DNA of 64,000 bases from Hormiphora californensis (Eukaryota > Ctenophora > Tentaculata > Cydippida > Pleurobrachiidae): positions 7,451,447 through 7,515,446 of the forward strand of contig CM035350.1 of assembly GCA_020137815.1 (NCBI GenBank). The letters are read 5' to 3'. The position numbers and the translations under genes are program-made. This document shows, piece by piece, positions 1 through 9,419 of the stretch. Below the pieces are notes generated by a model that was not told where the DNA came from, did not search any database, and saw only the letters and a program-made list of their open reading frames with translations. The stretch's first letter is position 1, and every line of letters starts with the position of its first letter.

Positions 1-1000
1 GTTTTATTTTGTCCCCCAAAGCCAAGATCACCCAGTATTACCGCAAGGTTTACTTGTTTTTATTTAAATCACGAACACTCGGGAGCTTGGCTTTTTTATT
101 GGCAGTGATGTTGGCTGTTTGGCAGTTAAATTGTTTTACATTTTGACACCATTTTCAGTAATCTGTACAAGATATTCAAGTGGTCCATTGCTGCATACTG
201 TTTGGAAATGTGGAATTGGAAAAACTAATTAAAATAATTAGCCTCTGACTGTGAAAGTTGTTTTCCAGTTTTGCCTGCCACCTGGGTATGTTCTGAATGA
301 AAAGCTTGTGTTGGCTCTGATCAATCCAGATTTGCCACTTGTCCCTAAGATTCTCAAAGTTATTGAACGTAGCGCGCGATGCCTCATGTTTAGATAACCT
401 CGCGCGCATTTAACAAATTTCGAATTTTCTTATCCAACTCCAGTTTATCGCATGGATCCACCTTCTTACTTTCGTTTACTTTCGTCTTTTTTTAATTCTA
501 TTTCTTGGAACTCTAATAAGGTCATTTCAGAAAGAAAAGTTCTGGTTTTGTTGAAATCGAATGAAATTACGATAAACTCCGATGGAATTCCCGAGTACAA
601 GTATACAAACTGACAAAATGAAACAAAAAGGTAACTGTTACCGTAATATGTAGTGAGAATACGGTATCGGTTCAATACGGTATCATTGAAAAACGGTAAG
701 ACTTTACCAATCAGAGCGCCAGATTGACAACACGTGATTCCTGTCGACACCGAAATATATATGTATCTCAAAAATCAAATGTATAAGTATTTCAGAAACC
801 GTAATGACCAGACACCGTATTCCCACTACAAGCAGCACTGTGAGCAGTGTCTTCATCTAATTGACATGGGTCGTTTAGGTAGGGAGGGTCTTTTAATGCT
901 CATCCTCACATATGTCTTCCCCCGAGAGAGGGTCCTTCGGTGAACTTCTTCTGTCTCATCGCTTCTCTGCTTTTGTAATCTGAGAGTGAGTGAGAATAGG
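1..1000. other. Unassigned flank with small MITE-like repeat
   Basis: No convincing gene. The open frames are short, lack recognisable domains and have no clear splice context. The only structure I see is an inverted repeat at about 646-835: TAGTGAGAATACGGT near the left end matches the reverse complement of ACCGTATTCCCACTA near the right end. A related palindromic element lies at about 33.75-33.92 kb. If the PLC-gamma gene has a further 3' exon downstream of 11301, it could lie here, but I cannot identify one. Confidence 0.4.
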
Positions 1001-1063
1001 TAAGGGGAACTCTAACTGAATGGCATCCCATTAATGGGATCCCATCAACAGTAAAACTCTAAC

Positions 1064-1474
1064 TGATAATCAGGGGCTGTCTCTGAGACCGCAAAATTCA
1101 TTGTGTGGTCCGCACAAAAGACTAGCAAATTTGGGTGGGTTGTACAAATAAGCACACTGAGCGCGCAAATGATGGAGTTTCGCCAATTTTTTTGTACTGT
1201 GGGATTCACAAGGCTTTCACCTACTGCTTAGTGAAAACCCGGTGGAAAACGGTTGATCACAAGCTTTGCACTTTGCAGTGATCTAAACCGCTGGGAACTT
1301 CATTTCATAGTGTATTTCATATTTGGTGGGGTACGGCTCTTTATCCGCCTATCACTAAAAATTGAGATAGAAACTCGAAAAAAATCGTCTCATGAGTCAT
1401 CCAAAATCGTCCATTCTACCGATTCCCGGGTCGTTTGGGGTTCCAGGCCCAACCGTCTGGGAGCCTATGATAAT
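1064..1474. mobile_element. Insertion inside the left arm, TGATAAT duplication
   Basis: The inverted-repeat arm is interrupted here: TGATAAT at 1064-1070 recurs at 1468-1474, and the right arm near 11.12 kb runs straight through this point with a single copy. The intervening about 397 bp begins CAGGGGCTGT and ends CTGGGAGCCTA, only weakly inverted. A 7-8 bp duplication and a CAGGG start would fit a hAT-like non-autonomous element, but this is inference. Confidence 0.55.
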
Positions 1475-1550
1475 GGACCACAGTGATGGTTCTTTCTCTG
1501 TATTCTCTCTGTGTGCACGCCCGTGCCCGGGCATGCCCTATATAGTACAT

Positions 1551-1712
1551 AACGTTCTGCACGCAGTGCAAGCGCGCCATATACGCTCTGCACTGCAGAG
1601 CGTATATGGAGGTGAAATGCACGACAGCGCAGCTGGAGTGCATTTCACACCTATATTGCACGAGTGTAACGAGTGCGATATAGTAGCGCTTGCACATGCC
1701 GTGCAGGACGTT
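1551..1712. repeat. Cloverleaf-like palindromic module A
   Basis: An outer stem (about 1551-1575 with 1686-1712, near-perfect, with a small bulge) encloses three consecutive hairpins. 1577-1609 is a perfect 16-bp stem with a 1-nt loop, 1610-1652 starts AGGTGAAATGCAC and ends with its complement apart from a 2-nt bulge, and 1652-1682 is a 10-bp stem with one wobble. TATATA-type sequence lies just outside both sides of the outer stem. The architecture matches modules at 13.97 and 14.53 kb although the stem sequences differ. Confidence 0.75.
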
Positions 1713-2127
1713 ATTGAGTATATATTCCGCGAGAAAACACATGACAAGCAAAACAATCATAATTTTGGGTGATTAAACACAGAGAGATGTGACAAAACAA
1801 GGTACAAACTAAGCAAAACTACACAAAAATACACTACTACACCTTTTACACACAAGGGGACCAACTTTTGACAGTTTTAACAGTGAAAAGAAGAGAGAGA
1901 TCAAGAGAGAGGTACGAGAGAGGGAGATTGGAATTCTTGGAAATAGCAAACAACAAAACGTGATAAGGGGATAATTAGAAAGAGAACGAGGGAGAGTGAG
2001 TGTAAAATGGCAGACTGTGTGTCGTGTAGTACCTTGTCAGTCATATTCTGTGTGTTTGTGTGTGATAAAGGTGTAAAAACACTGCGAGAACACTTTTCTT
2101 AATTATATCCCGCTACCTCTATATCTG

Positions 2128-2133
2128 CACGCT
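2128..2133. repeat. Polinton target-site duplication, left copy
   Basis: CACGCT immediately precedes the left inverted repeat and is repeated exactly at 10946-10951 immediately after the right one. Six bp is the length expected for Polinton/Maverick integration by a retroviral-type integrase. Confidence 0.93.
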
Positions 2134-2566
2134 AGTAGTGTAAAACTTGTGAATCTACGACAGTGCGGCATCACCTCAATATAGTTAACTAAGTTGAGGC
2201 TTGTTACCTCACTATACATCTCCTCATTTGACTGTCAAGTGTGTAACTGTATCTCACTATACACCCACACACACACACACACTATACACCTCCAGTATTT
2301 AGCTCTAGCCATGTGTAGCTACCCCCCGGGTAACATGGTGGGGCGAATGAGGGGCAGCATATGTGGTAGATGCAGCATATGCAGCAGATTCAATGACCTC
2401 CCCCAATGGGGGAGGTCACTGTGTGTATCCGGATTAATTGATTTCACTGTGTGTATGAAATCCGGATTAATTGATTCATATGATTCATATGATTTGCGTG
2501 AAATCATATGAATCATATGGATCATATCAAAGTAAAACACGGGGTTTAATAGATGAGCTAATTTAA
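2134..2566. repeat. Polinton left terminal inverted repeat
   Basis: Matches the reverse complement of 10529-10945 almost throughout. Differences are small: an (AC)n expansion near 2265-2282 and a short segment next to the GGGGGAGGTCACT motif that is longer on the right. Inside are dyads such as CCTCCCCCAATGGGGGAGG and ATTCATATGATTCATATGAT runs. The repeat ends just before the convergent end of the first gene. Confidence 0.92.
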
Positions 2567-2587
2567 AGATATGACAAAGTCTTGGTA

Positions 2588-3562
2588 TTAATCTGAATCG
2601 GAAGAATCGTCGCTAATTTCTAAACGTCTTACAGATTTGGGCACATTTTCATCAACACGCTTGAGATAATCAATACTTTCAGCTATAATACTGAACAAAT
2701 GAATAAACGAAGTTTTGTTCTTGTAAATTATTTGTTTCACTTCCTCCCTCGATACGTTCTCCAGCTTTGAAATGAGTTTCCTATCCGATGATGTTAGTTC
2801 CTGGCTTTGTTGTACAACCAGTGGTATGACACCATACTGCAATCCCATAATCAGCGCTTGCAATGAATCCAATAGCTGTTTTGATCTTAATATGTAGCTT
2901 ATCTTCCCCTTTCCCAAAAGTTCCTTTATGCGGACAAAGTTTTCTATGCTTACGCTATTAACGATGGATCTAGAAAACTCTTTGTAATGGGGGTCATTGA
3001 AGCGAACTTCGAATTCCTGGTTTTGCTGCTTTAGGAGAGAAATCTGATTTTTGTATCGCCCTAGATTATCGGTACATTCTTGTAATTTGTTTTCATATCG
3101 TCTTTTAAAATCTCTTGCATTGTTGTGGGCCTGTTGAAGTTTGTTGGTAAGGATCCGAATTTGTTTCTTGTAGTAATCTAAACGTGATGGGGTTTTGGTA
3201 TCATCATGTTCTCTGTGTATAACAACTGGTAGCTCATCTGGCTCTTCGTTAACAGGATTTATCGATTCACTCTCATCCGAACTATCGTCTATGTAAGCCC
3301 TCCTTCTAGGACGCTTAACGTCATCGTTATCGTGATCAGAATCGGGTTCCTTACGCTTTCTCCTTCTAAAATTCTCAACACTATTTCCCCGTTCACGTTT
3401 ATCGATTCGTTCATCACTGTCGTTTTCTTCTCGTTTTCTTTTCCCACTATCGATAATATTCCGCATTCCAACTGCAACAATGGGAACATGGTTCGTAGCT
3501 TTATGTCGAAGCAAATCACTGGCGGTTTCAAACACTTCATCACATTGATTACACGACGCCAT
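2588..3562 (-). CDS. Polinton C2H2 / coiled-coil protein
   Basis: 324 residues, intact. Residues 1-25 hold one C2H2-type finger (CxxC at residues 4-7 and HxxxxH at residues 20-25). A long lysine/arginine- and aspartate-rich stretch follows (about 38-115), with nuclear-localisation-like basic clusters. Residues about 128-190 are a heptad-rich predicted coiled coil, and an acidic SDDSSDSD-like tail closes the protein. It is transcribed divergently from the integrase, with start codons about 80 bp apart around a TATTTATAG motif that could serve as a shared promoter. Several Polintons carry uncharacterised accessory genes at this position. I do not recognise this family. A DNA-binding or packaging-adaptor role is only a guess. 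Confidence 0.75.
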   Translation of the reverse strand: MASCNQCDEVFETASDLLRHKATNHVPIVAVGMRNIIDSGKRKREENDSDERIDKRERGNSVENFRRRKRKEPDSDHDNDDVKRPRRRAYIDDSSDESESINPVNEEPDELPVVIHREHDDTKTPSRLDYYKKQIRILTNKLQQAHNNARDFKRRYENKLQECTDNLGRYKNQISLLKQQNQEFEVRFNDPHYKEFSRSIVNSVSIENFVRIKELLGKGKISYILRSKQLLDSLQALIMGLQYGVIPLVVQQSQELTSSDRKLISKLENVSREEVKQIIYKNKTSFIHLFSIIAESIDYLKRVDENVPKSVRRLEISDDSSDSD

Positions 3563-3599
3563 GGTATTGATTGGAATAACTGATTTCTCTTTCTCTCTC

Positions 3600-3641
3600 G
3601 AGACTATTTATAGGGTTCACAAGTGTCAAAAAATCACCATT
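3600..3641. promoter_or_regulatory. Possible divergent promoter in Polinton
   Basis: A TATTTATAG box lies between the start of the minus-strand C2H2/coiled-coil gene (ATG at 3562) and the likely integrase start at 3642. The short spacing suggests the two early-type genes share this region. Based on position and motif only. Confidence 0.35.
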
Positions 3642-4700
3642 ATGTCAAACTTAGCGAAACTTTACGTTGATCCTGTATTTAGCGGAGCTTACACTGGACA
3701 AAATGCGTTTTTCAAGGCAGCCAAGGAGAGAGACTCTACCACAAAGCGCAGTGCCGTGAAAAAAGTGTTAAAGGCATCACATAGTTATACACTCCATAAA
3801 CCTGTCCGCAAACCGACTAAATATCGCAGAATCTATACAAAATCAATAAATTACCAGTTCCAGATTGATCTTGTGGACATGAGTGCTTATGCAAAGCAAA
3901 ATAACGGATACAAATGGATCATCACATGCATCGATACATTTAGCAAAAAGCTTTGGGCCTTTAAATTAAAAAACAAGACTGCTGCAGCCGTTTTAAAAGC
4001 CCTTAAACCATTAATTGAGAGAGAAAAACCTCAGAAGATTGAGACAGATGATGGAGGAGAGTTTAAAAATGGAAAGTTTCTGGCTCTATTGGCCAAGCAC
4101 AAAATTGACTTATTTACAGTTTCTTCCGACAGGAAGTGTGCGATTGTCGAGCGCGTTAATCGAACGCTAAAGACTCGCATGTTTCGGGCCTTCACTGCTA
4201 GGGGTTCCCATAGATGGGTTGACATACTAGATAAGCTAGTGGATGGATATAACGACAGCCACCATAGAAGCATAAAAATGAAGCCAAACGAGGTAAACAA
4301 ATCTAACGAATCCAAAGTTCGTCGTAATCTGTTCCCGAAACTACCAAGAGCAGCAAAGCCTAGATATAAGGTAGGACAGACTGTTAGAATAACTCGAAAA
4401 AAGAATGTGTTTCAAAAAGGCTATGAACAATCTTGGAGTTATGAGGTTTTTGAAATCGCGGCTATAAAAGCTACAAACCCGCCGACTTACACCATTAAAG
4501 ATATTGGAGGACAAGTGATTGGCGGTTCCTTTTACGAATCGGAGTTGCAGGTTGTTGATACATCAAACGATATTTGGCCAGTCGAACGCGTAGTAAGGAA
4601 ACGAACCCATCGAAACAAAGTGCAATATCTTGTCAAGTGGAGCGGTTATCCAGATATTTTCAACTCCTGGGTGGATCATCAAGACCTTTTCAAGTTATAA
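3642..4700 (+). CDS. Polinton integrase (rve core plus chromodomain)
   Basis: Retroviral-type DDE integrase, about 353 residues from the ATG at 3642. An in-frame ATG at 3561 would add 27 residues but overlaps the divergent promoter and neighbouring start, so I prefer 3642. Catalytic residues are visible in order: D in FQIDLVDM, D in ETDDGGEF, E in IVERVNRT, with the D-E spacing usual for rve. The C-terminal third has an SH3-like region (VGQTVRITR) and then a chromodomain, WPVERVVRKR ... YLVKWSGYP ... SWVDHQDL, with the aromatic-cage-type positions present. It joins element ends to target DNA. The chromodomain may bias target choice toward methylated histone. Its stop is next to the ATPase start. 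Confidence 0.93.
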   Translation: MSNLAKLYVDPVFSGAYTGQNAFFKAAKERDSTTKRSAVKKVLKASHSYTLHKPVRKPTKYRRIYTKSINYQFQIDLVDMSAYAKQNNGYKWIITCIDTFSKKLWAFKLKNKTAAAVLKALKPLIEREKPQKIETDDGGEFKNGKFLALLAKHKIDLFTVSSDRKCAIVERVNRTLKTRMFRAFTARGSHRWVDILDKLVDGYNDSHHRSIKMKPNEVNKSNESKVRRNLFPKLPRAAKPRYKVGQTVRITRKKNVFQKGYEQSWSYEVFEIAAIKATNPPTYTIKDIGGQVIGGSFYESELQVVDTSNDIWPVERVVRKRTHRNKVQYLVKWSGYPDIFNSWVDHQDLFKL

Positions 4701-5056
4701 TGCCAATAAAATTCCTTGCAAACCACAACACAATCATCTTTGGTCAAACTGGGGCTGGGAAAACTCAATTTATCCTACGTATTATCCGCGAACGATTAAT
4801 CGAACCGTTCCCAAAGAATGTTTATTACATGTATAGCGTGGAGCAGCCTTTCATGAAACATCATCCTGACATAAAATTTATTTATGGGTTAGACTTTGAA
4901 CAAATGGACCTCTGGGACCCGTTTGTTGGTTGTCGATTTTTTTTGAAGTTTGAGTGTGGGTTAGGGTTATTTGGGGAGGGGTTTACATTTGTGTATTTTC
5001 AAATCCCCGTATTACCGCGAAACATTAATGAAAAAACCGTTTTCCCCAAAGTGTAA
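4701..5056 (+). pseudogene. Truncated Polinton packaging ATPase
   Basis: The start codon follows the integrase stop directly. The first about 72 residues are a good N-terminus of the FtsK/HerA-type genome-packaging ATPase, with a perfect Walker A motif GQTGAGKT near residue 14 and an ERLIEPFP-like segment. After about 4917 the family resemblance ends and the frame runs into low-complexity G/T-rich sequence before a stop at 5056. Walker B and the rest of the ATPase (normally about 200-250 residues) are missing. I read 4917 as a deletion breakpoint, so the protein is inactive. Confidence 0.8.
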
Positions 5057-5756
5057 TATTCGGGGCGTGGGGGTGTATGCCAGACTAAATGGGTTTGTTC
5101 TTGAACAGCATCTGCGAAGGTTTATGGTTGTGAAGATCTTTGGGAAGGATAGAATTACTTGCGTTAAATAGGAGTCACTCCCAGTAAAAGTGGGATTTTT
5201 CTCAATCGTTTCTCAATTTATTCCGACTAAGAGACAAAAACCCATTAAACTATGTTTTGGGATCCATACCAATGGATCCTTCGTTTTAAGTACAACGTTG
5301 CTCGAAATTTGTAAAATAAAGAATCTTGCAGCCTCCCAAAACATGAGGAAAGTCTGGATTGTTCTCTTGATTTTGTTCTCCATTAACTTGAGAAAAACTT
5401 ACGGATACAATATGGGGTCCACATTTATCTAATTAATACCACTCCAACAGTTAAGGAGACCATGCAAATTTCCTCCATACTTAATAATTACAACTGGTCG
5501 TTTATTTTGATCCCCTTGAAAGGAAACAAAATGATACAAATTCACCACAATAAGAATCCGAAACGTTTATCAAGCGTTTGCTAAAGCTGAATCCATAACG
5601 AAACGAAAGGAAAAGTTTCATACGAAGGGAATTGGGGGTGAAATGTTTTGAACATGCTGTTGCTGCAAGTTTTCAAAGCAATATGAAGATGTTTATAATT
5701 TAGTGTGTAAATATGGTTTCATGATTTAAATTTCAATTCAAATAGAAACAGCTTGT
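5057..5756. other. Coding-poor gap where Polinton genes were lost
   Basis: AT-rich sequence with only short frames, none resembling DNA polymerase B, which normally occupies several kilobases of a Polinton. The region sits between the truncated ATPase and the 3' end of the protease and is probably the scar of the deletion that removed polB and the rest of the ATPase. Confidence 0.6.
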
Positions 5757-6209
5757 TTACGAGTTAATAATATCAACAATACTTGTCACAATTCGCTCAT
5801 TATCATCCAAATTAGTATAACAACTGACAAAATCGTCAACTGTTACTCCATAACTCATTGCATAGATAAAATGAATACAAAATTGACCACAAACCGTAGT
5901 ATCGAACATTTGAACAGGCGCATTGACATAGCTACACTGCGTAAATTTACCAACAAACTCTGAAAAACTGGACGGAAAGTCAGTATCTAATGGAGATCGC
6001 CCAAAAGAATCGAAAAATGTTAGATAGCCGTTATCACTCCACCAGGCACACCAATGCAGACCTCTTTTGTTATGTGGATCAGTGTTTGTAATTATTCCAT
6101 ATCTCCTTTTCTTAGTTTGGATGGTCATACAGGAAGGAAATGTCCCCAAAAACTTGCCTTTTGTAACCGAATTCCTAGTTAGAATACTGTTGATCTGTTG
6201 TGTGTTCAT
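5757..6209 (-). CDS. Polinton adenain-like cysteine protease
   Basis: 150 residues. Matches the short Ulp1/adenoviral-type maturation protease of Polintons: catalytic His in RGLHWCAWW, Asp in FFDSFG, and Gln/Cys in TVCGQFCIHF near residue 110. In related viruses it cleaves capsid and core precursors during virion maturation. The start overlaps the stop of the major capsid gene by 4 nt (ATGA-type), suggesting co-expression of the minus-strand block. Intact. Confidence 0.88.
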   Translation of the reverse strand: MNTQQINSILTRNSVTKGKFLGTFPSCMTIQTKKRRYGIITNTDPHNKRGLHWCAWWSDNGYLTFFDSFGRSPLDTDFPSSFSEFVGKFTQCSYVNAPVQMFDTTVCGQFCIHFIYAMSYGVTVDDFVSCYTNLDDNERIVTSIVDIINS

Positions 6210-7525
6210 TCAACTATCTCCACACTTCTATCACCATGGATTTTTATCAGTCGATCGTATACCGCATACACAATGAGAATTAGGCCCTCGGTTGAACTTT
6301 CGGATCCCAAATCGATTTCAAGCTGTGTACTAGACTCATATTGCGGGCTTATATAGCCATGGGGAGTAGTCCCAATACGATCTTTTGTAAGAGAGATACC
6401 AACAACAAAGTTCTGTTCGAAGTTTTTGCTGGTTATCAAACACTGCCCCTTTATATCCAAACCTAGTGATTCATACAGTTGTTGGAGGTAGACGTTATTG
6501 TTAAGGTATTTTCCGCTTGTAGGAGATGTTTCTAACGGGTCAGAAAAGTAAGGTTTTCCGTCAATATGTAACTGGAACTTATTAAACGGTACAAAAGCAA
6601 ATGGGTTTGTGGTAATTTTTCCATCAAAGTCATCCGATTTCTGCACACAGAAAAATGCGTGATGTGGTAACTTCCCGGTAAAGATATGATTCATGCGAAA
6701 CACTCTGCCAGTTTGAGTGATGGGTCGTACAATAAGTTCTGGTTTACTGATATGATATGGTGCAGCTTCCTTTGCTAATCTCTCCTCAATTAGCGAAAGG
6801 ATTTTGGGAATAGGCTTCACAAACTTAACCTTTAGATACACCTCTGAAAGTTTAACCGTATATCCCGCTTTTGATGCAAGCAGAAGAAAATTGTCTCCGT
6901 TCTTAGTTAGGGTTATTTTGACGGGAAGATTCGGTGGTAGAGCTTTGTAAGATGTTATTAAAGGACAGTGTAATTTGCTGGATACAGAAATTTGATCCGA
7001 AGATTGAATTTTTTCAGTTCGTTCGCTAGCGGCTTTGTTTTTTATATTTTCACCAATAAACTGTAATGTTTCCGAATCGCCCTTTGTCTGACCCGAGTCC
7101 ATTTTGAACAGTTGAGTTTCGAACAAGTAGTCACTTCGATCCGGATGAGTGTTTAGAACTATATTAAAGTAAGATTGATACGCATAGCTGTTTCTCATAC
7201 TCTGCATAATGTCCACTCTATCAGCCAATGTAACTTCAACTAACTCCCACATAGCGTTAGCTACATTGTTAATTATAGATACGTTGTCTTCTTTAGAGAT
7301 TTCAGATGCCCCGTTCATAACCGCAAAAGTTGTATGAATATCAATATCCCAGAGCATGCCAGTTTGTTGAGGAGGAATATCAAAAGTAATTGGCCCATTT
7401 AGAATACTCGTCAATGGATAAACCTTAATGGTGTAACAATCTTCAACTGCAACACGTGTACTTGGGCGTTTCCATAGCAAGAGTTCCGTAGAAATTGCTT
7501 CATTCAATCCGGCAAAAGTTTTCAT
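6206..7525 (-). CDS. Polinton major capsid protein (double jelly roll)
   Basis: 439 residues and intact. It resembles the Polinton/adintovirus hexon-type major capsid family, including nematode F54H12.2-like proteins. Visible landmarks are an N-terminal ELLLWKRPSTRVAVED segment, HHAFFCVQKSDDFDGK, NPFAFVPFNKFQLHIDGKP (typical of the second jelly roll) and a C-terminal Tyr/Ile-rich strand LILIVYAVYDR. It would assemble as pseudo-hexameric trimers in an icosahedral shell. It sits between the protease and the small basic protein, with 4-nt overlaps at both ends, as in a compact late gene cluster. Confidence 0.85.
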   Translation of the reverse strand: MKTFAGLNEAISTELLLWKRPSTRVAVEDCYTIKVYPLTSILNGPITFDIPPQQTGMLWDIDIHTTFAVMNGASEISKEDNVSIINNVANAMWELVEVTLADRVDIMQSMRNSYAYQSYFNIVLNTHPDRSDYLFETQLFKMDSGQTKGDSETLQFIGENIKNKAASERTEKIQSSDQISVSSKLHCPLITSYKALPPNLPVKITLTKNGDNFLLLASKAGYTVKLSEVYLKVKFVKPIPKILSLIEERLAKEAAPYHISKPELIVRPITQTGRVFRMNHIFTGKLPHHAFFCVQKSDDFDGKITTNPFAFVPFNKFQLHIDGKPYFSDPLETSPTSGKYLNNNVYLQQLYESLGLDIKGQCLITSKNFEQNFVVGISLTKDRIGTTPHGYISPQYESSTQLEIDLGSESSTEGLILIVYAVYDRLIKIHGDRSVEIVE

Positions 7526-7831
7526 AGTTTTCTTTTACGATAGCGTTTAGCTTTCCGATCAATAGGGTGGATGCGATTAAACAAATCTTCAGCTCCGGCA
7601 ACAGCAGCACGTTTTAGGCCTGTTTTAATATGAGGGGTAGCGGCAGATGCGGCGCCTTTTATAGCCGATCCGAGAATAGGAAGAGCACCTCTAAAAAGTG
7701 ATGCCAAAAAGCTTCCAATCCCCTCCCCATTTTGATTATAGATATAATATCCATCGGAATCTAGACCAGATCCATGCTGCATAATGACACGGGAATACTC
7801 ATCGTCTTGGTTATAACGGATAGGTTCCATT
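7522..7831 (-). CDS. Polinton small basic virion-type protein
   Basis: About 102 residues from the ATG at 7831. A more distal ATG at 7857 adds 9 residues. The middle (about residues 35-85) is Gly/Ala-rich and amphipathic, with GIGSFLASLFRGALPILG resembling membrane-active or core proteins of adenovirus-like viruses (pVI/pX type). The C-terminus is strongly basic (DRKAKRYRKRKL). It overlaps the major capsid start by 4 nt. The virion minor or core role is inferred from composition and location. Confidence 0.65.
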
Positions 7832-8089
7832 TTGAAATATAATGATGAATCAATCATGTGCTTCTATTTATAGTGCATTGGTCGCATCTCTAACGTTACA
7901 ACTGTATCAAATTTATTGGAAAAAGATATCAACCTTCCGTTAAAATCACGTATAGAAAGAGAAATATCAGAAAACTCTCTCACTTCAATTGGTACATATG
8001 TCGGATTTTGAAACTCGTAAAATGAATAACCCGAGCGAAACTGTAACGGACAGATACATAAAATTCTGGATTTTCTCCCATTAATAAAA

Positions 8090-8106
8090 CTGTTTTCAAC
8101 TATGTT
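8090..8106. repeat. 17-bp target duplication, left copy
   Basis: CTGTTTTCAACTATGTT is repeated exactly at 9403-9419. The two copies bracket the 1.3-kb insertion in the minor capsid gene. Variable-length duplications of this size are typical of target-primed retrotransposition. Confidence 0.9.
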
Positions 8107-9402
8107 GTTGTTGTTGTTGTTGTATGCGCCTCCGCTTCCAATCCTCTACTTGTGATTTTATCCCGTCAGGTAGCCAGTTCCTCACGCCCGAGAAGGACGG
8201 AGCTCAGGTTCCAGAGTTTCCTCTTTCCCCCGGGAGAGTTTTCTTCCTCCGTCTTATGTCCATGGTTTTGGGGATAAGGGTGGAATCGTCTCCCATAACT
8301 ATCTTAACAGGTCCCATGAAGAGGACCGCACCAGCACTGTTTTCACATTGTGCCAGTCTCGGATATCTCCAGCGACCCTTGGTGAGTGGCATCTCAGCAT
8401 TGATCGCTCTAGATGTGGCCTTGGCTAGGACAATTCGGACGCTCCATTGACTATGGCACCTTTGTAGATTTTGCGCTGCCAACCTCTGATTTGTAATCAG
8501 TACTCCATGTGGGTTCATGGAACATCACTTTTTGTTCGTGATGCAGATGCAGCGTCCGGCCGTTCATGGGGTAGTTAGGGCAGGTTCCTTCCCAATTAAC
8601 GGAACTCTGGCGTGTGAAATGTTTAGTGGGTTAGGTATCTATGTGCGTCACTCATAGAAATTTGTTTTGTAGCATGGGATAGTGGTTTGTTCTGTTTGTT
8701 GATCAGGTTTTTGTGGAGGCTTGTTTGTTGGTAGAGAATGATGATGTTGGTTTGTTACCTTCATCGTTTGGGGGGTAATCGCCATTTGGGAATCTCCTAC
8801 GCTTCTCATGGACTTTTGAAGAAGCGTAGGTAGTAGCGAGGCTACTGGTTTGTGTAGTTTCTCCCTGTTGGGCTACGGAAACACCCCTTGAGTTTATCTC
8901 GACCTCGGCGTGGGAATTTTGCCGAGAGTCGGTGGTAGCTAACCAGTTATGACCTAGCTTGTTAGACCTTTTATACCTGTCCAGAGGCTAGGTGGACAGA
9001 AGGTAGAGGAAGGCCAGTTGAGATTAGACCTCCTCCAGCCTGGACTTTTGCTGGAGGACGGGTTTTGGCCGGTATTTAGCCATCTACTTTGGCCCAGTGC
9101 ACAAGGCTGGGGAGATGGTGTAAAACCGGCCGGGGGGTATCTCTATTCAGAGAGAGATGAGTCATGAGCGGATTAGAGAAAGGAAGAGAGAAAAACACAC
9201 CACCCAAGGAGGGCAGCTCTGTTTCCTTGGAGTGGTATGTGAGATGCTCCAGGCAGTTCAAGAGCTTCATGGTTTACCCCGGGGTATGCCGGGTCACCCC
9301 TGAAGATTCCCTGCCTGGTCTGTAGGACACTATTGCTATCTAAAAAAATAGACATTAGCCGCGGCCTGCATCTCAAGGGCGTGGGAAGGAATCTCACCCC
9401 CC
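8107..9402 (-). mobile_element. Non-LTR retroelement or SINE-like insertion with (CAA)n tail
   Basis: 1,296 bp between exact 17-bp duplications. Adjacent to the left duplication is (GTTGTT)n, that is a (CAA)n tail on the minus strand, so the element's 3' end is at 8107 and it is oriented minus. Short frames at 8204-8518 and 9076-9412 show no domain I recognise. It is probably 5'-truncated or non-autonomous. It landed after the Polinton, because it interrupts a Polinton gene. Confidence 0.75.
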
Positions 9403-9419
9403 CTGTTTTCAACTATGTT
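9403..9419. repeat. 17-bp target duplication, right copy
   Basis: Exact repeat of 8090-8106, see that entry. Confidence 0.9.

Larger units (their letters stand above)
1001..2133. mobile_element. Left part of palindromic element split by the Polinton
   Basis: The segment 1001-1070 plus 1475-1535 is the reverse complement of about 11040-11188 on the other side of the Polinton, so both are ends of one older element with inverted termini (outermost TAAGGGGA / TCCCCTTA). It contains GGATCCCATTAATGGGAT-like palindromes, a cloverleaf-like palindrome at 1551-1712 and about 400 bp of AG/AC-rich spacer with no coding capacity. Target duplication is not clear (possibly AGG). No transposase is visible, so the class is unknown. 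Confidence 0.7.

Noticed and set aside
176-409. 77-codon frame on the minus strand
   Set aside because: Weakly protein-like (KWQIWIDQSQHK) but short, isolated and without splice or start support. I could not assign a family.
8124-8518. Overlapping 104-108 codon frames on both strands in the retroelement insert
   Set aside because: No recognisable reverse transcriptase or other domain. Mutual shadows, so not annotated as genes.
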